From Pseudocercospora fijiensis CIRAD86 (taxonomy: Eukaryota > Ascomycota > Dothideomycetes > Mycosphaerellales > Mycosphaerellaceae), in contig NW_006921539.1 in NCBI RefSeq assembly GCF_000340215.1, positions 126,471 through 190,470 on the forward strand: a stretch of DNA of 64,000 bases. Direction: 5' to 3'. Positions 1 through 10,136 of this stretch are shown piece after piece. The notes below the pieces were generated by a model. It had not been told where the DNA came from. It searched no databases and saw only the letters and a list, made by a program, of their open reading frames with translations. Each line of letters starts with the position of its first letter. Positions within the stretch are counted from its first letter, which is position 1. A program made the translations under genes and the position numbers.

Positions 1-2222
1 ATGTAAGCCTCCTTTGCCTGTTCCTCATCCTCCGAAGTAAACTCGGTAAGTGGTGAGGTTTCGCGAGAAGAATCGGCATCATTCGTCTCGGCGCCTTCTC
101 TCTCGGCATTGTCTGCCGAATTCCAGCTTGCGTTTGAGCCGCGTCGGGCGGCCTTTCTGCGTTTGTTCGCTCGTCTGGCATCCTCGAGGTCGGCCTCTTC
201 GGCTTCTTCAGATGATGAGCGCGACTCGCGGCTACGTTTGCCCCTTCCATGCACGCCTCTCCGATGCTGGTTCATGTTGTCATGTCGCGCGAAAGCTTTG
301 CCACAGTCCGGGCATTTGACGTCCTTCTTGCCGTCATGTACTGATCGGGCGTGCCTGACAGCATGGCCTGGTTTGCTGAAGAGAGAGGTACAACCCGTCT
401 CCTTCGCCATGGGACATGGCCATCGATTGTGCAACCTGTCGTAAGCAACCTCAGATTGATCGGTAGGATAGCGTGTTCGCAACCGTTTCCTCACAGGCTC
501 ATGCTCGGATTCGTCCTCAGATTCCTGCACCTGCTCTTGCTCTTCCTCGTCTTCCTCATCCTCGTCGTCCTCCTCGGTCTCCTCGGTCTCTATACGCTTC
601 TTCCGTGCGGGCGCTTTCGCTTTCGCTTTCTTCTGTTGCTTTTTGCGAGCAGAACTCTCGGCTTCCTCATGTTTGCCAAGATCCTCTATTTCCTGCAACT
701 GCTCCATGAAAAGCTTCAAGCTCGTTTTGGCGGCAGGCGTATGCTCCAAGATGGTGCGCATGATTTCCAAGGCCGACTCGCGGGCATTGAGTTGTCGCAC
801 ATTGGCCTCCGATGGAAGTGGCTTGTCATGCTGCAGGAGTTGCTGCACGGAAGGCTCATATTGAAGGTCACCAAGAATTTTGGTCACCAGCGGATCCGCA
901 TGTGGTTGTCGGGCTTGTTTCTCAGATGGGGCTGCATTGTCGCTGGGGCCGTCTGCGGAAGTCACAGCCGCTTGCGGACGCTTGCGAGCCATATCTGCGG
1001 CAGGTGGGGGAGGAGGAAGTGGTGTGCTGCTGCTCCAATCTTCTGCGGCGTCTGGCGGCTCAGGACTGCGAATCTCAGAATCATTTGTTGGATCGGTGAG
1101 AGGTGAGGATGCACTCGAATCTGCGAGAGGCGTTGATGCACTCGAGTCTGCGAGAGACGTTTGGTCGGTTGCCGGCTGTGGCTGCGTTGACGTCGTGGCC
1201 GTGCTATCGTTATCAACTGCGGCGTTGCTGGCTTCCGCGTGCACATGTAGCTCGGTACTCTCGCCCACCAGCGTCGCATCCTCGTCCTCTTGCTCTGGAG
1301 CAGGCGGTCGTTGTGGTGAAGCTCCCGCTTTGGCCTGGCGAACTTCCTCTCCTCCCTCTCGTGGTGTTTCGGCCGCGTGCTTCTGCACACCGACCTGCTT
1401 CTTGCCGTCTTGCCACTCCTTCCCTCCCTTGCAATTGGCACATTTACACCCAGGCGGATCATACCGAATCTCCTCAGGCGACGCCGGTTCTCGATGTTTG
1501 GAGGTTTTTGGTGGAGGCGGCCTCTTCGAAGAGGTCCCTTGTTGCCCTGTAGCCTTTCCTTGCGCGCGCACCGCCCCGGCTTCCTCTTCCCGATCCTTGA
1601 TCTCCTTCTTGGCCGCCCTCACAAACTCTTGAAAGCGTGCGTTGTCTTCTTCGTTGGCTGTCTGAGTGAGGATCTTCTCGAGAAGCTCGCGCAGTTCCGA
1701 ATCGTGCATTGACTCCTGATGTATCTGCCGCACACACATGGCCAGCTCGACCTTGCCCACTTCCATGGCCCTCTCACAAGCGGCATCGACTACACGCTCC
1801 AGCTCCTTGTCCGCATATTCATACACGCGGAACCCATCAACGCCTGGGGCTGTTTTGAAGCCGTCAGGGATATCATCCCACTCGCATTCGTTGTGATTGA
1901 ACTTCCACTGCCATTCTGCGGCTGTCATCTTCGACCAGATCTTGATCCATCTTCGCATGAGACGATCGTATTCTGAGCCCTCCTCATGGCCTCGTCTGCG
2001 CTGCCCGACCTCGACCTCCCTTTCCCAATACGCTTCTTCATACTCCAACTTCAGCCAGAAGCTCTTCCCCGCCCATGTGGTGCCACGAGCTTGCTTGAAG
2101 GTGCCTTCGACGTGCTTGAACAGGCCATGGATATCGTGAGGGTTCCATGTTTGGCTGAGGTCTATCAAGTACGAGAGCAGAGCATTCTTGTCTTCTAGCA
2201 TAAAGTTCCGTCCACGCGGCAT
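1..2222 (-). CDS. C2H2 zinc-finger protein, 3' end cut by the window edge
   Basis: An uninterrupted minus-strand frame runs from an ATG at 2222 to position 1 with no stop, so at least 740 residues are present and the C-terminus lies outside the window. An in-frame TAG just upstream (2235-2237) makes 2222 the first possible start. The first ~200 residues are rich in Trp, Glu and Lys and look folded. Residues ~230-480 are low-complexity, with two copies of a SLADSSAS-like unit. A basic KAKAKA stretch (~540, possible nuclear signal) is followed by an acidic Glu/Asp run. Two C2H2 fingers follow at about 600-660: an atypical one (C-x7-C spacing, paired H) and a classical CPDC...H-x4-H finger. A further acidic/Ser tail continues to the edge. 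The fingers suggest a nuclear DNA-binding role. I do not recognise the specific protein. Confidence 0.8.
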   Translation of the reverse strand, partial: MPRGRNFMLEDKNALLSYLIDLSQTWNPHDIHGLFKHVEGTFKQARGTTWAGKSFWLKLEYEEAYWEREVEVGQRRRGHEEGSEYDRLMRRWIKIWSKMTAAEWQWKFNHNECEWDDIPDGFKTAPGVDGFRVYEYADKELERVVDAACERAMEVGKVELAMCVRQIHQESMHDSELRELLEKILTQTANEEDNARFQEFVRAAKKEIKDREEEAGAVRAQGKATGQQGTSSKRPPPPKTSKHREPASPEEIRYDPPGCKCANCKGGKEWQDGKKQVGVQKHAAETPREGGEEVRQAKAGASPQRPPAPEQEDEDATLVGESTELHVHAEASNAAVDNDSTATTSTQPQPATDQTSLADSSASTPLADSSASSPLTDPTNDSEIRSPEPPDAAEDWSSSTPLPPPPPAADMARKRPQAAVTSADGPSDNAAPSEKQARQPHADPLVTKILGDLQYEPSVQQLLQHDKPLPSEANVRQLNARESALEIMRTILEHTPAAKTSLKLFMEQLQEIEDLGKHEEAESSARKKQQKKAKAKAPARKKRIETEETEEDDEDEEDEEEQEQVQESEDESEHEPVRKRLRTRYPTDQSEVAYDRLHNRWPCPMAKETGCTSLFSKPGHAVRHARSVHDGKKDVKCPDCGKAFARHDNMNQHRRGVHGRGKRSRESRSSSEEAEEADLEDARRANKRRKAARRGSNASWNSADNAEREGAETNDADSSRETSPLTEFTSEDEEQAKEAY

Positions 2223-3245
2223 GGTGGACGTACGCTAGCATGGCCTAGCCTAGGAACGCAGTCACCCAGCGCCGAGACGTTTCTCCTTGCCTTCGCAAAG
2301 CAGATGCATGTGTGCAGCGTCCGCGAAGCTCTCCCGACAAGGAAGTTGGGTCTGGGGCCGTGCGTTGGTTGCGGGAGGCGCAATCGATCTGCAGGGATCT
2401 TCCAATGCAGCGCATCTTCTATTTCTGGCGCGACTTCCTCCATCACATTACGCTTGCCATACAGCAACATTATTTCTCGCGCATAGCGAGCGTGTATGTC
2501 TTCTGCACTCGCAAGGTGTGGCTGAGGCTGAGACTTCAGTGGTCTGTCTCGCACACCTGTATCCGCATCCCAACGCTTTCTGCATCTGTGGACCCGTCAC
2601 TGTCGGCTGTGGACGTCTCACCATATATCAACATCGAGACAATGTTCTTTTACTTACATCTCTTCGAGTCCTGCAAAGCTTTCTCCTACCAACTTGGCTT
2701 CAGTAGGCCTTACGACTCCAGCAGATACTTGACCACCACCGGATCATACAAGCACGGAAACATGGCTTCAAGAAACGCCAAATCTCATAGCAACAAGCAC
2801 TCCCAGCGGCAGAATGTCTTGATCAAAAGAAAGGCAAGCATCCGAGGCGCAACCTGATCGATCGCTGCATTGTACGGAGGACTTGATACACATTTCCATT
2901 GAAACTACTTCAAGTCATGCCTTGCCCTGATCCAAAATACTTATCGTTCATCCCGGCTTCCCGACTTTTCGGCAAGACTGTAATAGCGATGCATGCATGT
3001 GAAACCTCGCAAAAAATGACGCCACACATGACAATTCTCTAGCGCCGATACGCCAATATCCAATCGTTCAAAATCTGCAGTAGCAAAAGTCCTGTGCTGA
3101 AACATGCCGACGTCGAAATCATGTTCGGTGCGGTGCGCGAGTCAGTGGTTTGTTGTTATAGCCTGGGATGGCTATTCTCAGACACGGAAAGCCTGCATGC
3201 AGTGTAAACAACCAGGAATTCGGCCGATGTTGTTGGCAGTCATAT
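2223..3245. other. Intergenic, no convincing gene
   Basis: Overlapping short frames on both strands (for example 2195-2554 minus, 2312-2857 plus) have no recognisable domain. This is upstream sequence of the zinc-finger gene and downstream sequence of the next minus-strand gene. Confidence 0.5.
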
Positions 3246-3695
3246 TCACCGCCGCCGACTGTGAGCCTCCCGCTCTTCGTAATCGTAGTCTCTTCGTCTG
3301 TCGTAGTCTCGTCGTCCGCTATCATAATAGTCTCGATAGTCTCTGTCGTAGCTTCCAGAACTGGAACTTCGTGAACGGTAGCTGCGAGCGCGGGAATCGC
3401 TGCTGTGGGAGTCTTGAGAGTCGCTTAGACATCCGTTGCGATGCTCTTCGAGATCTTTCTTGTCTTGATTTGCTTTCTCTGTGGCTTTCTTGCCGAACCA
3501 GTAGTTGGTCATGTAGATGGAAAGTGCACCGCCGACGAGTGTCGAGCAGGCGCAAAAGACGCCGACATTGAAAGGGGTGAGTTGTTCGACGACGTGTGTC
3601 TTGAGCGTCTTCTTTTGGCCTGACTGTTGTTGATTTGATTGCACGGCGACCTGCTTCGAGGAGGACTTTGTCTGAGGGCGTGTTCGTGTGGCCAT
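3246..3695 (-). CDS. Small single-pass membrane protein with Arg/Ser/Tyr/Asp-rich tail
   Basis: A 149-residue frame starting MATRTRPQTK at 3695. The frame stays open upstream to 3854, but that extension is Leu/Ile/Thr-rich and looks like non-coding 5' sequence, so the internal ATG is preferred. Residues 1-40 are basic and Gln/Ser-rich. A hydrophobic span at about 48-72 (FNVGVFCACSTLVGGALSIY) is the only likely membrane segment. It is followed by a charged Lys/Glu stretch and a C-terminal third made almost entirely of Arg, Ser, Tyr, Asp and Glu in RS/RD/DY patterns. No domain family recognised. A tail-exposed organelle or ER membrane protein is possible, but this is inference. No intron is needed. 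Confidence 0.6.
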   Translation of the reverse strand: MATRTRPQTKSSSKQVAVQSNQQQSGQKKTLKTHVVEQLTPFNVGVFCACSTLVGGALSIYMTNYWFGKKATEKANQDKKDLEEHRNGCLSDSQDSHSSDSRARSYRSRSSSSGSYDRDYRDYYDSGRRDYDRRRDYDYEEREAHSRRR

Positions 3696-4532
3696 TGTGT
3701 CAAGTCTTTTTGGTGTTCGGCTGGTACGTAGAAGACTGTACGCGTACGTGATAGTGATAGTGATGCGGCTTTTGAGAATGAGAATGGTGAACGAAAACAC
3801 AGCCACGGACCAGAAGAGCGATGCCTGCTTTCCTCTCGACTCGCGCACTGACACAGTCTCCCAAATGAGACGTCAGGAGTCTGACCTGTACGATATGCTT
3901 CTATGATTGGAGAGCCTTGGCACTGTCTCAAGATACATCAGATCCTACTATGGCCAGTGCTGTGCAAGTGACGGAATTATAGGCGGTTGTCCTGGTAAGC
4001 AAGCTCCGAGCCAAAAGCTGGCGATATTCTTGAGGTTCGAGACTGGCTTGCCAGGCAAGTCGGGTGCACTACAGTCTGGACGTGAGCTTGCTACATGTCG
4101 AGTAGGGAACGACGAGCTTCGCGGTACAAGTCTGTTCAGATGTCAGACAATCTTGTCGCTGGCGTAAATGCAGAAGCAGTCTGATCTGCAATGTCACGGC
4201 CGTCGATCGTCCATTGTGCTCGTGAGAAGGAGCAGGCCAGTCAGAGTCATACAGTCGGCGATCAAGTTGACCGTCCTGTCAGCGCTATAGGTGTTTCCTG
4301 AATTCGCCTCAAATGTCGCTGTTCTGAACGTGGCATTGGGTCTAGCTTGGCCTCATCTCGGACTTCATCTCGAACAGCAAGCTGAAGATCGGCCCCCACT
4401 CGCTTGGCACCCCCAATTGTCAACTGGACCGTGCAAGCAGAACCACAGCTCGAACAACCACATCAACCCTGGCTGTACTACTGTAGGTACCAACACATTA
4501 TTCGAGCCTGGACCTGCCGATCCAAAAACGCC
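3696..4532. other. Intergenic between divergent genes
   Basis: Lies between the starts of the minus-strand membrane-protein gene and the plus-strand capping-protein gene, so it should hold both promoters. The short frames at 3907-4167 and 4291-4545 have no domain. No clear TATA box was seen. Confidence 0.5.
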
Positions 4533-5433
4533 ATGGCAACTATAGATCCCTTCGACGCAGCACTGTAGGCACATGCACACCCACTCCCTCCCCCGCTATC
4601 AACACTGACCAGGCTCCAGCGATCTCCTCCGCCGACTGCCACCAAACTCAACGCAGCAGAACCTCCAAGGCATAATCTCACTTCGCCCAGAGCTTGAGGA
4701 AGATCTGCTATCGTCTGTCGACGTTGCTCTCACATCCAAACGATGTACTCAATCTGGACGCGACTTCCTCTGCTGCGACTACAACCGCGATGGCTCCTCC
4801 TACCGAAGTCCATGGAGCAACGAGTTCCAGCCTCCGTTAGAAGATGAAGGTGATGCGATCGATCTCATACCTGGCGGAAGGGTTCGGCGTATGGAAGAGG
4901 CCCTCAATGCTGGATTTGATGTGTATCGAGAGCTGTACTACGAGGGCGGCGTGAGCTCAGCATATCTTTGGGCACTGGACGAGGGCTTCGCAGGCGTGGT
5001 GCTTTTCAAAAAGACGGCTGATGCTCGAGGCGGCGGCAAAGGTGGCTGGGACAGCATACATGTGCTCGAAGTCAACGAGGCAGCCACCAAGCGATCAGCA
5101 CACTACAAGCTCACAAGCACGGTCATCTTAGATCTGGGCCTGCAGACCTCAAGCGTGGACAATCTGGAGCTTGCTGGCAATCTCACAAGGCAGACAGAGC
5201 AAGATATGCCACTTCAAGGCTTGCGGGACGCCGAGATTGAGCAGAGTCATGTGGTGAATATTGGTAGAACCGTGGAGGACATGGAGACTCGGATGCGAAA
5301 TTTGCTCCAAGAGGTGTATTTTGGCAAGGCTAAGGATGTCGTAGGCGATCTCAGGAGTATAAAGCCTCTGAGTGAAGCTGAAAAAGACCGAGCAGCCCAC
5401 AGGGACGTCATCGACAAGATGGGTGGAAGATGA
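4533..5433 (+). CDS. cap2: F-actin-capping protein subunit beta
   Basis: Two exons, 4533-4564 and 4620-5433, with a 55-nt GT-AG intron, give a 281-residue protein, normal for CapZ beta. The tiny first exon encodes MATIDPFDAAL; joining it at 4620 restores the family motif DLLRRLPP, which fixes the acceptor at 4618-4619 rather than the AG six bases earlier. Family hallmarks visible: LRPELEEDLLSSVD, CDYNRDGSSYRSPWSNEF, YRELYYEGG, WDSIHV, HYKLTSTVIL and the near-invariant NLLQEVYFGKAKDVVG near the C-terminus. The protein forms a heterodimer with capping protein alpha and caps actin-filament barbed ends at cortical patches. Single-copy housekeeping gene. The alpha subunit is not in the window. Confidence 0.96.
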
Positions 5434-5718
5434 TGAGGGCCTGCATGACGAAGGACACATCAGGGAATGCAAGCTGAAGCTCAAAATCGGTCGTGAATGG
5501 GGTGCAGTGCGTGGCAGTGACAGTTTGCCACAAGCGTGATCATGCGCAGCATGATCATTCGATGTATGTATTCAAGACCTTCCTTTCAGCTTACAGCATT
5601 AATGGTCGCCAAAAGCCATTGCGCTGCGTTACCGAGAGTTCGAGATTTGAATCATCACTACATCTCCTACTCGGGCCTCAAACACTCAGCTAAAGCGACT
5701 GGCAGATATCCCGACAGC

Positions 5719-6849
5719 ATGTACAACACCACATCCCAAGCAAGCTTCGTTCCTGCACGAGCATTTTGGAAGCGGAAATCTGTGCGCACATCAGTGGTCA
5801 GCCTACGTAATGTCCTCCCAGAGCCCGAAAGACCCCGACCAGGCAGGACCGTATCTGCTTGGCTCGAGCAGCACAAGCGCAAACAGCTGCTGATCATGAG
5901 CGATGGCCGATGGTTCTCGAGACCACCAAGTCCGATGGGCCTCTTTAGCAGACTGCCTGATCATATCAGGAAAAGAATCTGGAAATATGCTGTGACTTAT
6001 GGCGCCCACTTCGTGATCACCTCATATCGTGGTGATGGCAAACTCAGCTATCACCGAGACCTGGTCCCAAGAAGTGATCCACCGAACAGTCGTGGTCTTG
6101 TCGCGAACGAGGACGATGTCAGGGCCTTGCAATTGGTCAGTAGGCAGATTCGGCAAGAGACGAACGAACTCTTTTACAAGCAGAACTACTTCAGCTTCTT
6201 CAACGATTGCGAGTCCGAAGGCAATGATATCGATTCGCTGGTCTCGAGCTTCCGATCTCAGATTGGCGTACAACGCTTCTCGATCATACGTGGTTTACGC
6301 TTCATCATCCATGCAGTCCGACATATAACACCTTGGAACCCATCAAACCAGCAGCCTCTCATCGATCAAATCGCCAACGATCTCAACGCTATCACAGAAG
6401 TCACAACTTCGCACTGCACCACAATATCAGACATCCGCGTTTGCATCTCACTCTCTCTTGACATTGATGGCGATCTCATATCTCCAAAGACGCAGATCGA
6501 GTATCAGGATCCTCGATATCCTGGCGTAGGCGTTCTCCGGGCTGTGTGGATGGAGCATGGGGGCCTGCAAGCAACGTGGCGTAGGACGGGGAGAATTGCA
6601 GGTATGAAGAGCGGACGGCAAAGGGTTGGCGTCAATATCTGGTGCGATCTCAATTCCGAAGGCTTGGACGATGGCATTGAGAGGTTGAGGAAGAGCGCCG
6701 AAACCGAGAGGCAGGCGTTGGTTGACATTAGTGATCAGAAGTATGCACAGCGATTGGCCGGAAGTAGGGCCGCGGCCATTCTTGAGGCTGTCAGGTGTTT
6801 GAGGAAAGCGAAGGAGAGTATTGTGGGTGGCCTGTGGAGTAATATGTGA
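5719..6849 (+). CDS. 2EXR-domain protein, function unknown
   Basis: An intronless frame ending at 6849. I take the ATG at 5719 (376 residues). In-frame ATGs at 5542, 5551 and 5566 would extend it and one at 5896 would shorten it to 317; the N-terminus before ~60 is not conserved-looking, so the start is uncertain. From about residue 72 the protein shows the fungal 2EXR pattern: FSRLPDHIRKRIWKYAV, then LQLVSRQIRQETNELFY, an F-box-like LP-x-EIR-x2-IW opening followed by an R-x-I-x2-E-x5-FY block. The rest has no motif I recognise. 2EXR proteins are abundant in Dothideomycetes and Leotiomycetes and have no assigned biochemical role. A second member lies 206 bp downstream in the same orientation. 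Confidence 0.75.
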   Translation: MYNTTSQASFVPARAFWKRKSVRTSVVSLRNVLPEPERPRPGRTVSAWLEQHKRKQLLIMSDGRWFSRPPSPMGLFSRLPDHIRKRIWKYAVTYGAHFVITSYRGDGKLSYHRDLVPRSDPPNSRGLVANEDDVRALQLVSRQIRQETNELFYKQNYFSFFNDCESEGNDIDSLVSSFRSQIGVQRFSIIRGLRFIIHAVRHITPWNPSNQQPLIDQIANDLNAITEVTTSHCTTISDIRVCISLSLDIDGDLISPKTQIEYQDPRYPGVGVLRAVWMEHGGLQATWRRTGRIAGMKSGRQRVGVNIWCDLNSEGLDDGIERLRKSAETERQALVDISDQKYAQRLAGSRAAAILEAVRCLRKAKESIVGGLWSNM

Positions 6850-7055
6850 AAGTGGGAGTGAAGAGCGTTCTTTGTTTCTGAACTCACATCACCGGGCGCT
6901 AGGCACTAGCGTCCCGCAAGACTCCACTACAGCTTATATAAGGTAGGTATGCCAAAATTCCACGTTCCCTCCGACAATTCTCATCCGCACATCAAAATCG
7001 ATTCAACTGATTGCCATAAAAACATCGGCGCCGACCTGTTCCCGGCTTTCGCACG

Positions 7056-7832
7056 ATGGACAAGTCGCCGATGGGAAAGCTCCCGCCTGAGCTACGAAAT
7101 AAAATCTACGAGCTGGTTCTGGTCAAGTCGAGGCCCATTTACGTCAAGAGTTGCCTCGAGACCGACCCCAACCGAGCTGTTATTTGTACGAGTAATAGCG
7201 AGCGCCCGGAGCTAGCTTTGCTGCGCACTTGCAAGCAGATTCAGCAAGAAGCAACTTCAATCCTGTACCACGACAACGTCTTCACCTTCACAAGTCAAAA
7301 CGGCGATTCGGCACTCGCTTTCGAAAACTTCATCAAACTCATTGGCTCTAGCAGCGCTGCCTCCTTGCGGTCATGCCGTGTGGAGGGAGGCAGCACTCGG
7401 CTCTTTCCGACCAAATGCGAGAACCTAGGTGAGCAGATTTGCTCATGGGGAAAGAAGACGCTGGATTTGTCAGACCAGCTCCCAGAGTGCAGCATTACTG
7501 GCACCTGGCGCTTCAAGGTGGTCGACAAGATCGAGCTTTACGCATTCGACTTTTCATCAACGAGGGAAGTTTTCGTCAAGCAGTGGAAGACAGCTACGTG
7601 TCAAGCCCTCCAAAATTTGTGCAATGTAATGAGAGAGCTCTGCGGCTTACACTACAACGATCCTCGGAACGATGCTCTACAACGGCTCTGTGATGAAATG
7701 AGCGATGTCGCGCAGGCCCTGAAGAAATGTTTCGGCGAGCTGGGTAGGTACAGAACGAGCATGCACCGGCGAGTGCGACAGATGAAGAGAAACGCACGCA
7801 GCAGCAAACCCAAGCGTTTGAATGTTTCCTGA
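7056..7832 (+). CDS. 2EXR-domain protein, second member
   Basis: An intronless 258-residue frame starting at the ATG at 7056 (MDKSPMGKLPPELRNKIYEL). The domain begins almost at residue 8: LPPELRNKIYELVL, then LLRTCKQIQQEATSILYHDN at about 64-83, the usual pair of 2EXR blocks. The C-terminal ~60 residues are basic and probably helical (KRNARSSKPKRLNVS at the end), compatible with nuclear localisation (inference). It shares only the domain core with the upstream neighbour, so the two are diverged relatives rather than a recent duplication. Function unknown. The short start is well supported because the domain leaves no room for a long missing N-terminus. Confidence 0.8.
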   Translation: MDKSPMGKLPPELRNKIYELVLVKSRPIYVKSCLETDPNRAVICTSNSERPELALLRTCKQIQQEATSILYHDNVFTFTSQNGDSALAFENFIKLIGSSSAASLRSCRVEGGSTRLFPTKCENLGEQICSWGKKTLDLSDQLPECSITGTWRFKVVDKIELYAFDFSSTREVFVKQWKTATCQALQNLCNVMRELCGLHYNDPRNDALQRLCDEMSDVAQALKKCFGELGRYRTSMHRRVRQMKRNARSSKPKRLNVS

Positions 7833-8845
7833 GCTATTCGACACGCTCTGCTCATACCTTTATTGGACGGAGTCAAGCGCTTGCAGCACAATTCCCATGC
7901 TTGAGATGCCCTTTTCCAAGGCAACGACAGACGCGCATGTGACGCACGAAGAATGCCTGAGACGCACCTGTTGTATCAGAGCATGGAGAAGACCGACTAT
8001 TCGACACTCGCTGGTGGAGGCTTGCATTGCTGAAGAGGGAAAAGAATGAGCGAAACATTTGCTCGAGGAAGCTGCGCATAGCTGTCGAATGCCGGGAAAT
8101 TGATCGATGTGGATTACAAGCACTATTTGCATTGCGCACTGCGGCCACATTCATGCCACTGAATTGGAGGAGTTTGTCTGGTTTCGAGACTCATGGACGT
8201 CTGTCCGAGTGACTAGAATTGGAATTTGGTGGTTCGGCATCATGCCCAGTCTTCGAAAGGCGCGTTGTCCAAATCCTCGATCGGTCTCAAATGGAGTACT
8301 GTAATTCTTCCAGAGTTAGCCCTTCAATGCCTACGATACTTCTAATCTTGCCTGCAGATCTATCGGTACCACGCCTCCTTGCCCATTCCACAATGTGACG
8401 AAAGGTTTCTGTAACACAGCCGACTTAAACCTCCACCGAGAAAGATGATGATGACGATGAAAGTTCTTGGAATCGGAATTCTCAGGCACTTGGCAAAGCA
8501 AGGTGCAGCCTTCTTGTGAGGACACGACTCGCCACCACCGTAGCCACATCACCATCACCATTTACGTTAGGCTTTCTGCAACGTTACACGCCACATGATT
8601 CGGCACGCAGACTTCAATTCAGGACTGCTCCGCGTCATACTGTATCAGAATGTCTCGGGTATGATGATGATGGTCATCAACAATTTTCTGAGATGTTTCG
8701 AGCATGAGAGAAAAAGACAGCAAGATCTCCTCTTTTGCATCTACATCTCTCAGAGGCAATCAATTCAACAACAACAACACCTTCGTTTTCTAACAAACAC
8801 CTTCGTTTTCTAACAAACATCGTTTTCTAACCACAAAAATACACC
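7833..8845. other. Intergenic upstream of hydrophobin-like gene
   Basis: No convincing coding frame on either strand (7822-8049, 7860-8150 and similar are short and domain-free). The last ~100 bp are A/C-rich with CAACAA runs, typical of a fungal 5' leader, and include a short tandem repeat listed separately. Confidence 0.5.
8781..8831 (+). repeat. 20-bp tandem repeat in the 5' leader
   Basis: Two perfect adjacent copies of a 20-bp unit (CCTTCGTTTTCTAACAAACA) at 8781-8800 and 8801-8820 are followed by a shortened third copy. The array ends 15 bp before the ATG of the hydrophobin-like gene, so it would be in the transcribed leader. Confidence 0.9.
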
Positions 8846-9370
8846 ATGTTCCACAAACTCATTCTCGCTTCGGCCCTCTGCGTGGCATCGGTGATCGCAA
8901 GCCCAAAACCTCACTTGGAAAGCCGTCAGGCGCCGACCTGCACAGATGGAGGACAACTTCACTGCTGTGCTGCGACTTTCAACGGAGGCATTGCACCAGT
9001 CAAAGAACTTTCGAACTTGGCATGCTACGACCTGACACCGGCAACCGTCAACTGCATCATCGGTAAGTGGAGCCTCAAACTCCCAAATATGAGATTTGAA
9101 AAAAAAAAAGCTGAAAAATGATTAGCGGAGGATAATGGCGCTGGCTGCACTGGGACATACTCCTGCTGCCAGGTCAATGACCTCGTTCCCGTTGCCGGAC
9201 TTTTCTGCTCTGCGCCACCGGGGCGTTGCGTTGGAGATGAAGCAGATGGAGCTTGCACGGACTTGCTGCACAACCAGAACGGCGACCGATTTGGCCAATG
9301 CTCGGCCGACGATGTCACTGGTATCAGACTCGGACTGGGTCTTGGTCCGTTGGAGGGTGTCAGAAGTTGA
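8846..9370 (+). CDS. Secreted hydrophobin-like cysteine-rich protein with four extra cysteines
   Basis: Exons 8846-9062 and 9126-9370 with a 63-nt GTAAGT...TTAG intron give 153 residues. A signal peptide (MFHKLILASALCVASVIAS, residues 1-19) is followed by a short propeptide ending in SR. The mature part has cysteines spaced C-x7-CC-x18-C, then C-x5-CC-x12-C, matching the eight-cysteine hydrophobin pattern (single, pair, single, single, pair, single). One additional cysteine lies between the fourth and fifth canonical ones, and three more lie in a ~45-residue C-terminal extension, giving 12 in all. Hydrophobins self-assemble at air-water interfaces and coat spores and hyphae. The extra cysteines make class I or II assignment unsafe; a cysteine-rich effector is the alternative. 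Start and splice sites are clear. Confidence 0.75.
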
Positions 9371-10136
9371 GGAGGGGCGTGTGTATATGTGAGAGCATTT
9401 CCGTGGGTGGGTGGTATACTATGAGGATAGAAGAGAGGATGGTAGAAGTTCGGGAGGGCATGTATATGTATCAGGGCATTTGTATGATGAATTCTTGGGC
9501 GGAGATAGCGATAATTAAGCAAGAATGCTAGGTCCGCTGCATGTGCGCAGTCTTATAGCGGCTTTGACTCACCGAGCTGAACTTCATCCAGTGGCATGTC
9601 AAGGCATCAAAGCTGCCGGGATGCAGTGCCGTATCAAAACCTACGAGCCTTGCGACTTTCTTCTTCATTCTTTCGGTTCTCGATGACTGCTATAACATCA
9701 TCAATCTTTACACTGTCAGCAAAGCAGTAGATGAAGCGACAGCAGCTAAAGGAATGCTCCATCTAGTCTTTCTCAAATTCTCGAGTTACTTCATCGGCTT
9801 TATCGATGTGGACTTCCGAAAGGAGCTCAGAATCAAAGGTTTCAGAGGACTGCGGAGAGGATGAGGTGGTGCTCTTGAGATCGAGTTTGGAAGTGGTTCG
9901 AGCCGCAAGATTGCCAATGGTCTTGCGCTCGTCTTAGCCGGTATGAAGTGGTAGGGGTTTGATGCGAATGCCCAGCGAGCCAGGATTGATCCCACCATTG
10001 GCGTCGAAACGGAGGAGCAGAAGAACGGTGAACTGAGGGGGGATTACTCGAACACTGCATTGGCAGAGCGGCGCTGTAGTGCTGAGTCCTCTTAGTCCTT
10101 GGAGAAGCAGAGCAAGCGAGACAGATCAGTCACAGC
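9371..10136. other. Intergenic, no clear gene
   Basis: Plus-strand stretches around 9700-10060 are open but interrupted by stops and lack a start codon or recognisable domain. They could be a worn gene remnant, but I cannot name it. Confidence 0.4.

Noticed and set aside
351..1106. Leu-rich 251-residue plus-strand frame resembling a membrane protein
   Set aside because: It is antisense to the C2H2 gene; the Leu/Val runs are the complement of Glu/Asp and Lys runs in that protein.
9600..10060. Possible gene remnant on the plus strand
   Set aside because: Stops interrupt it and no motif or start supports a named product.
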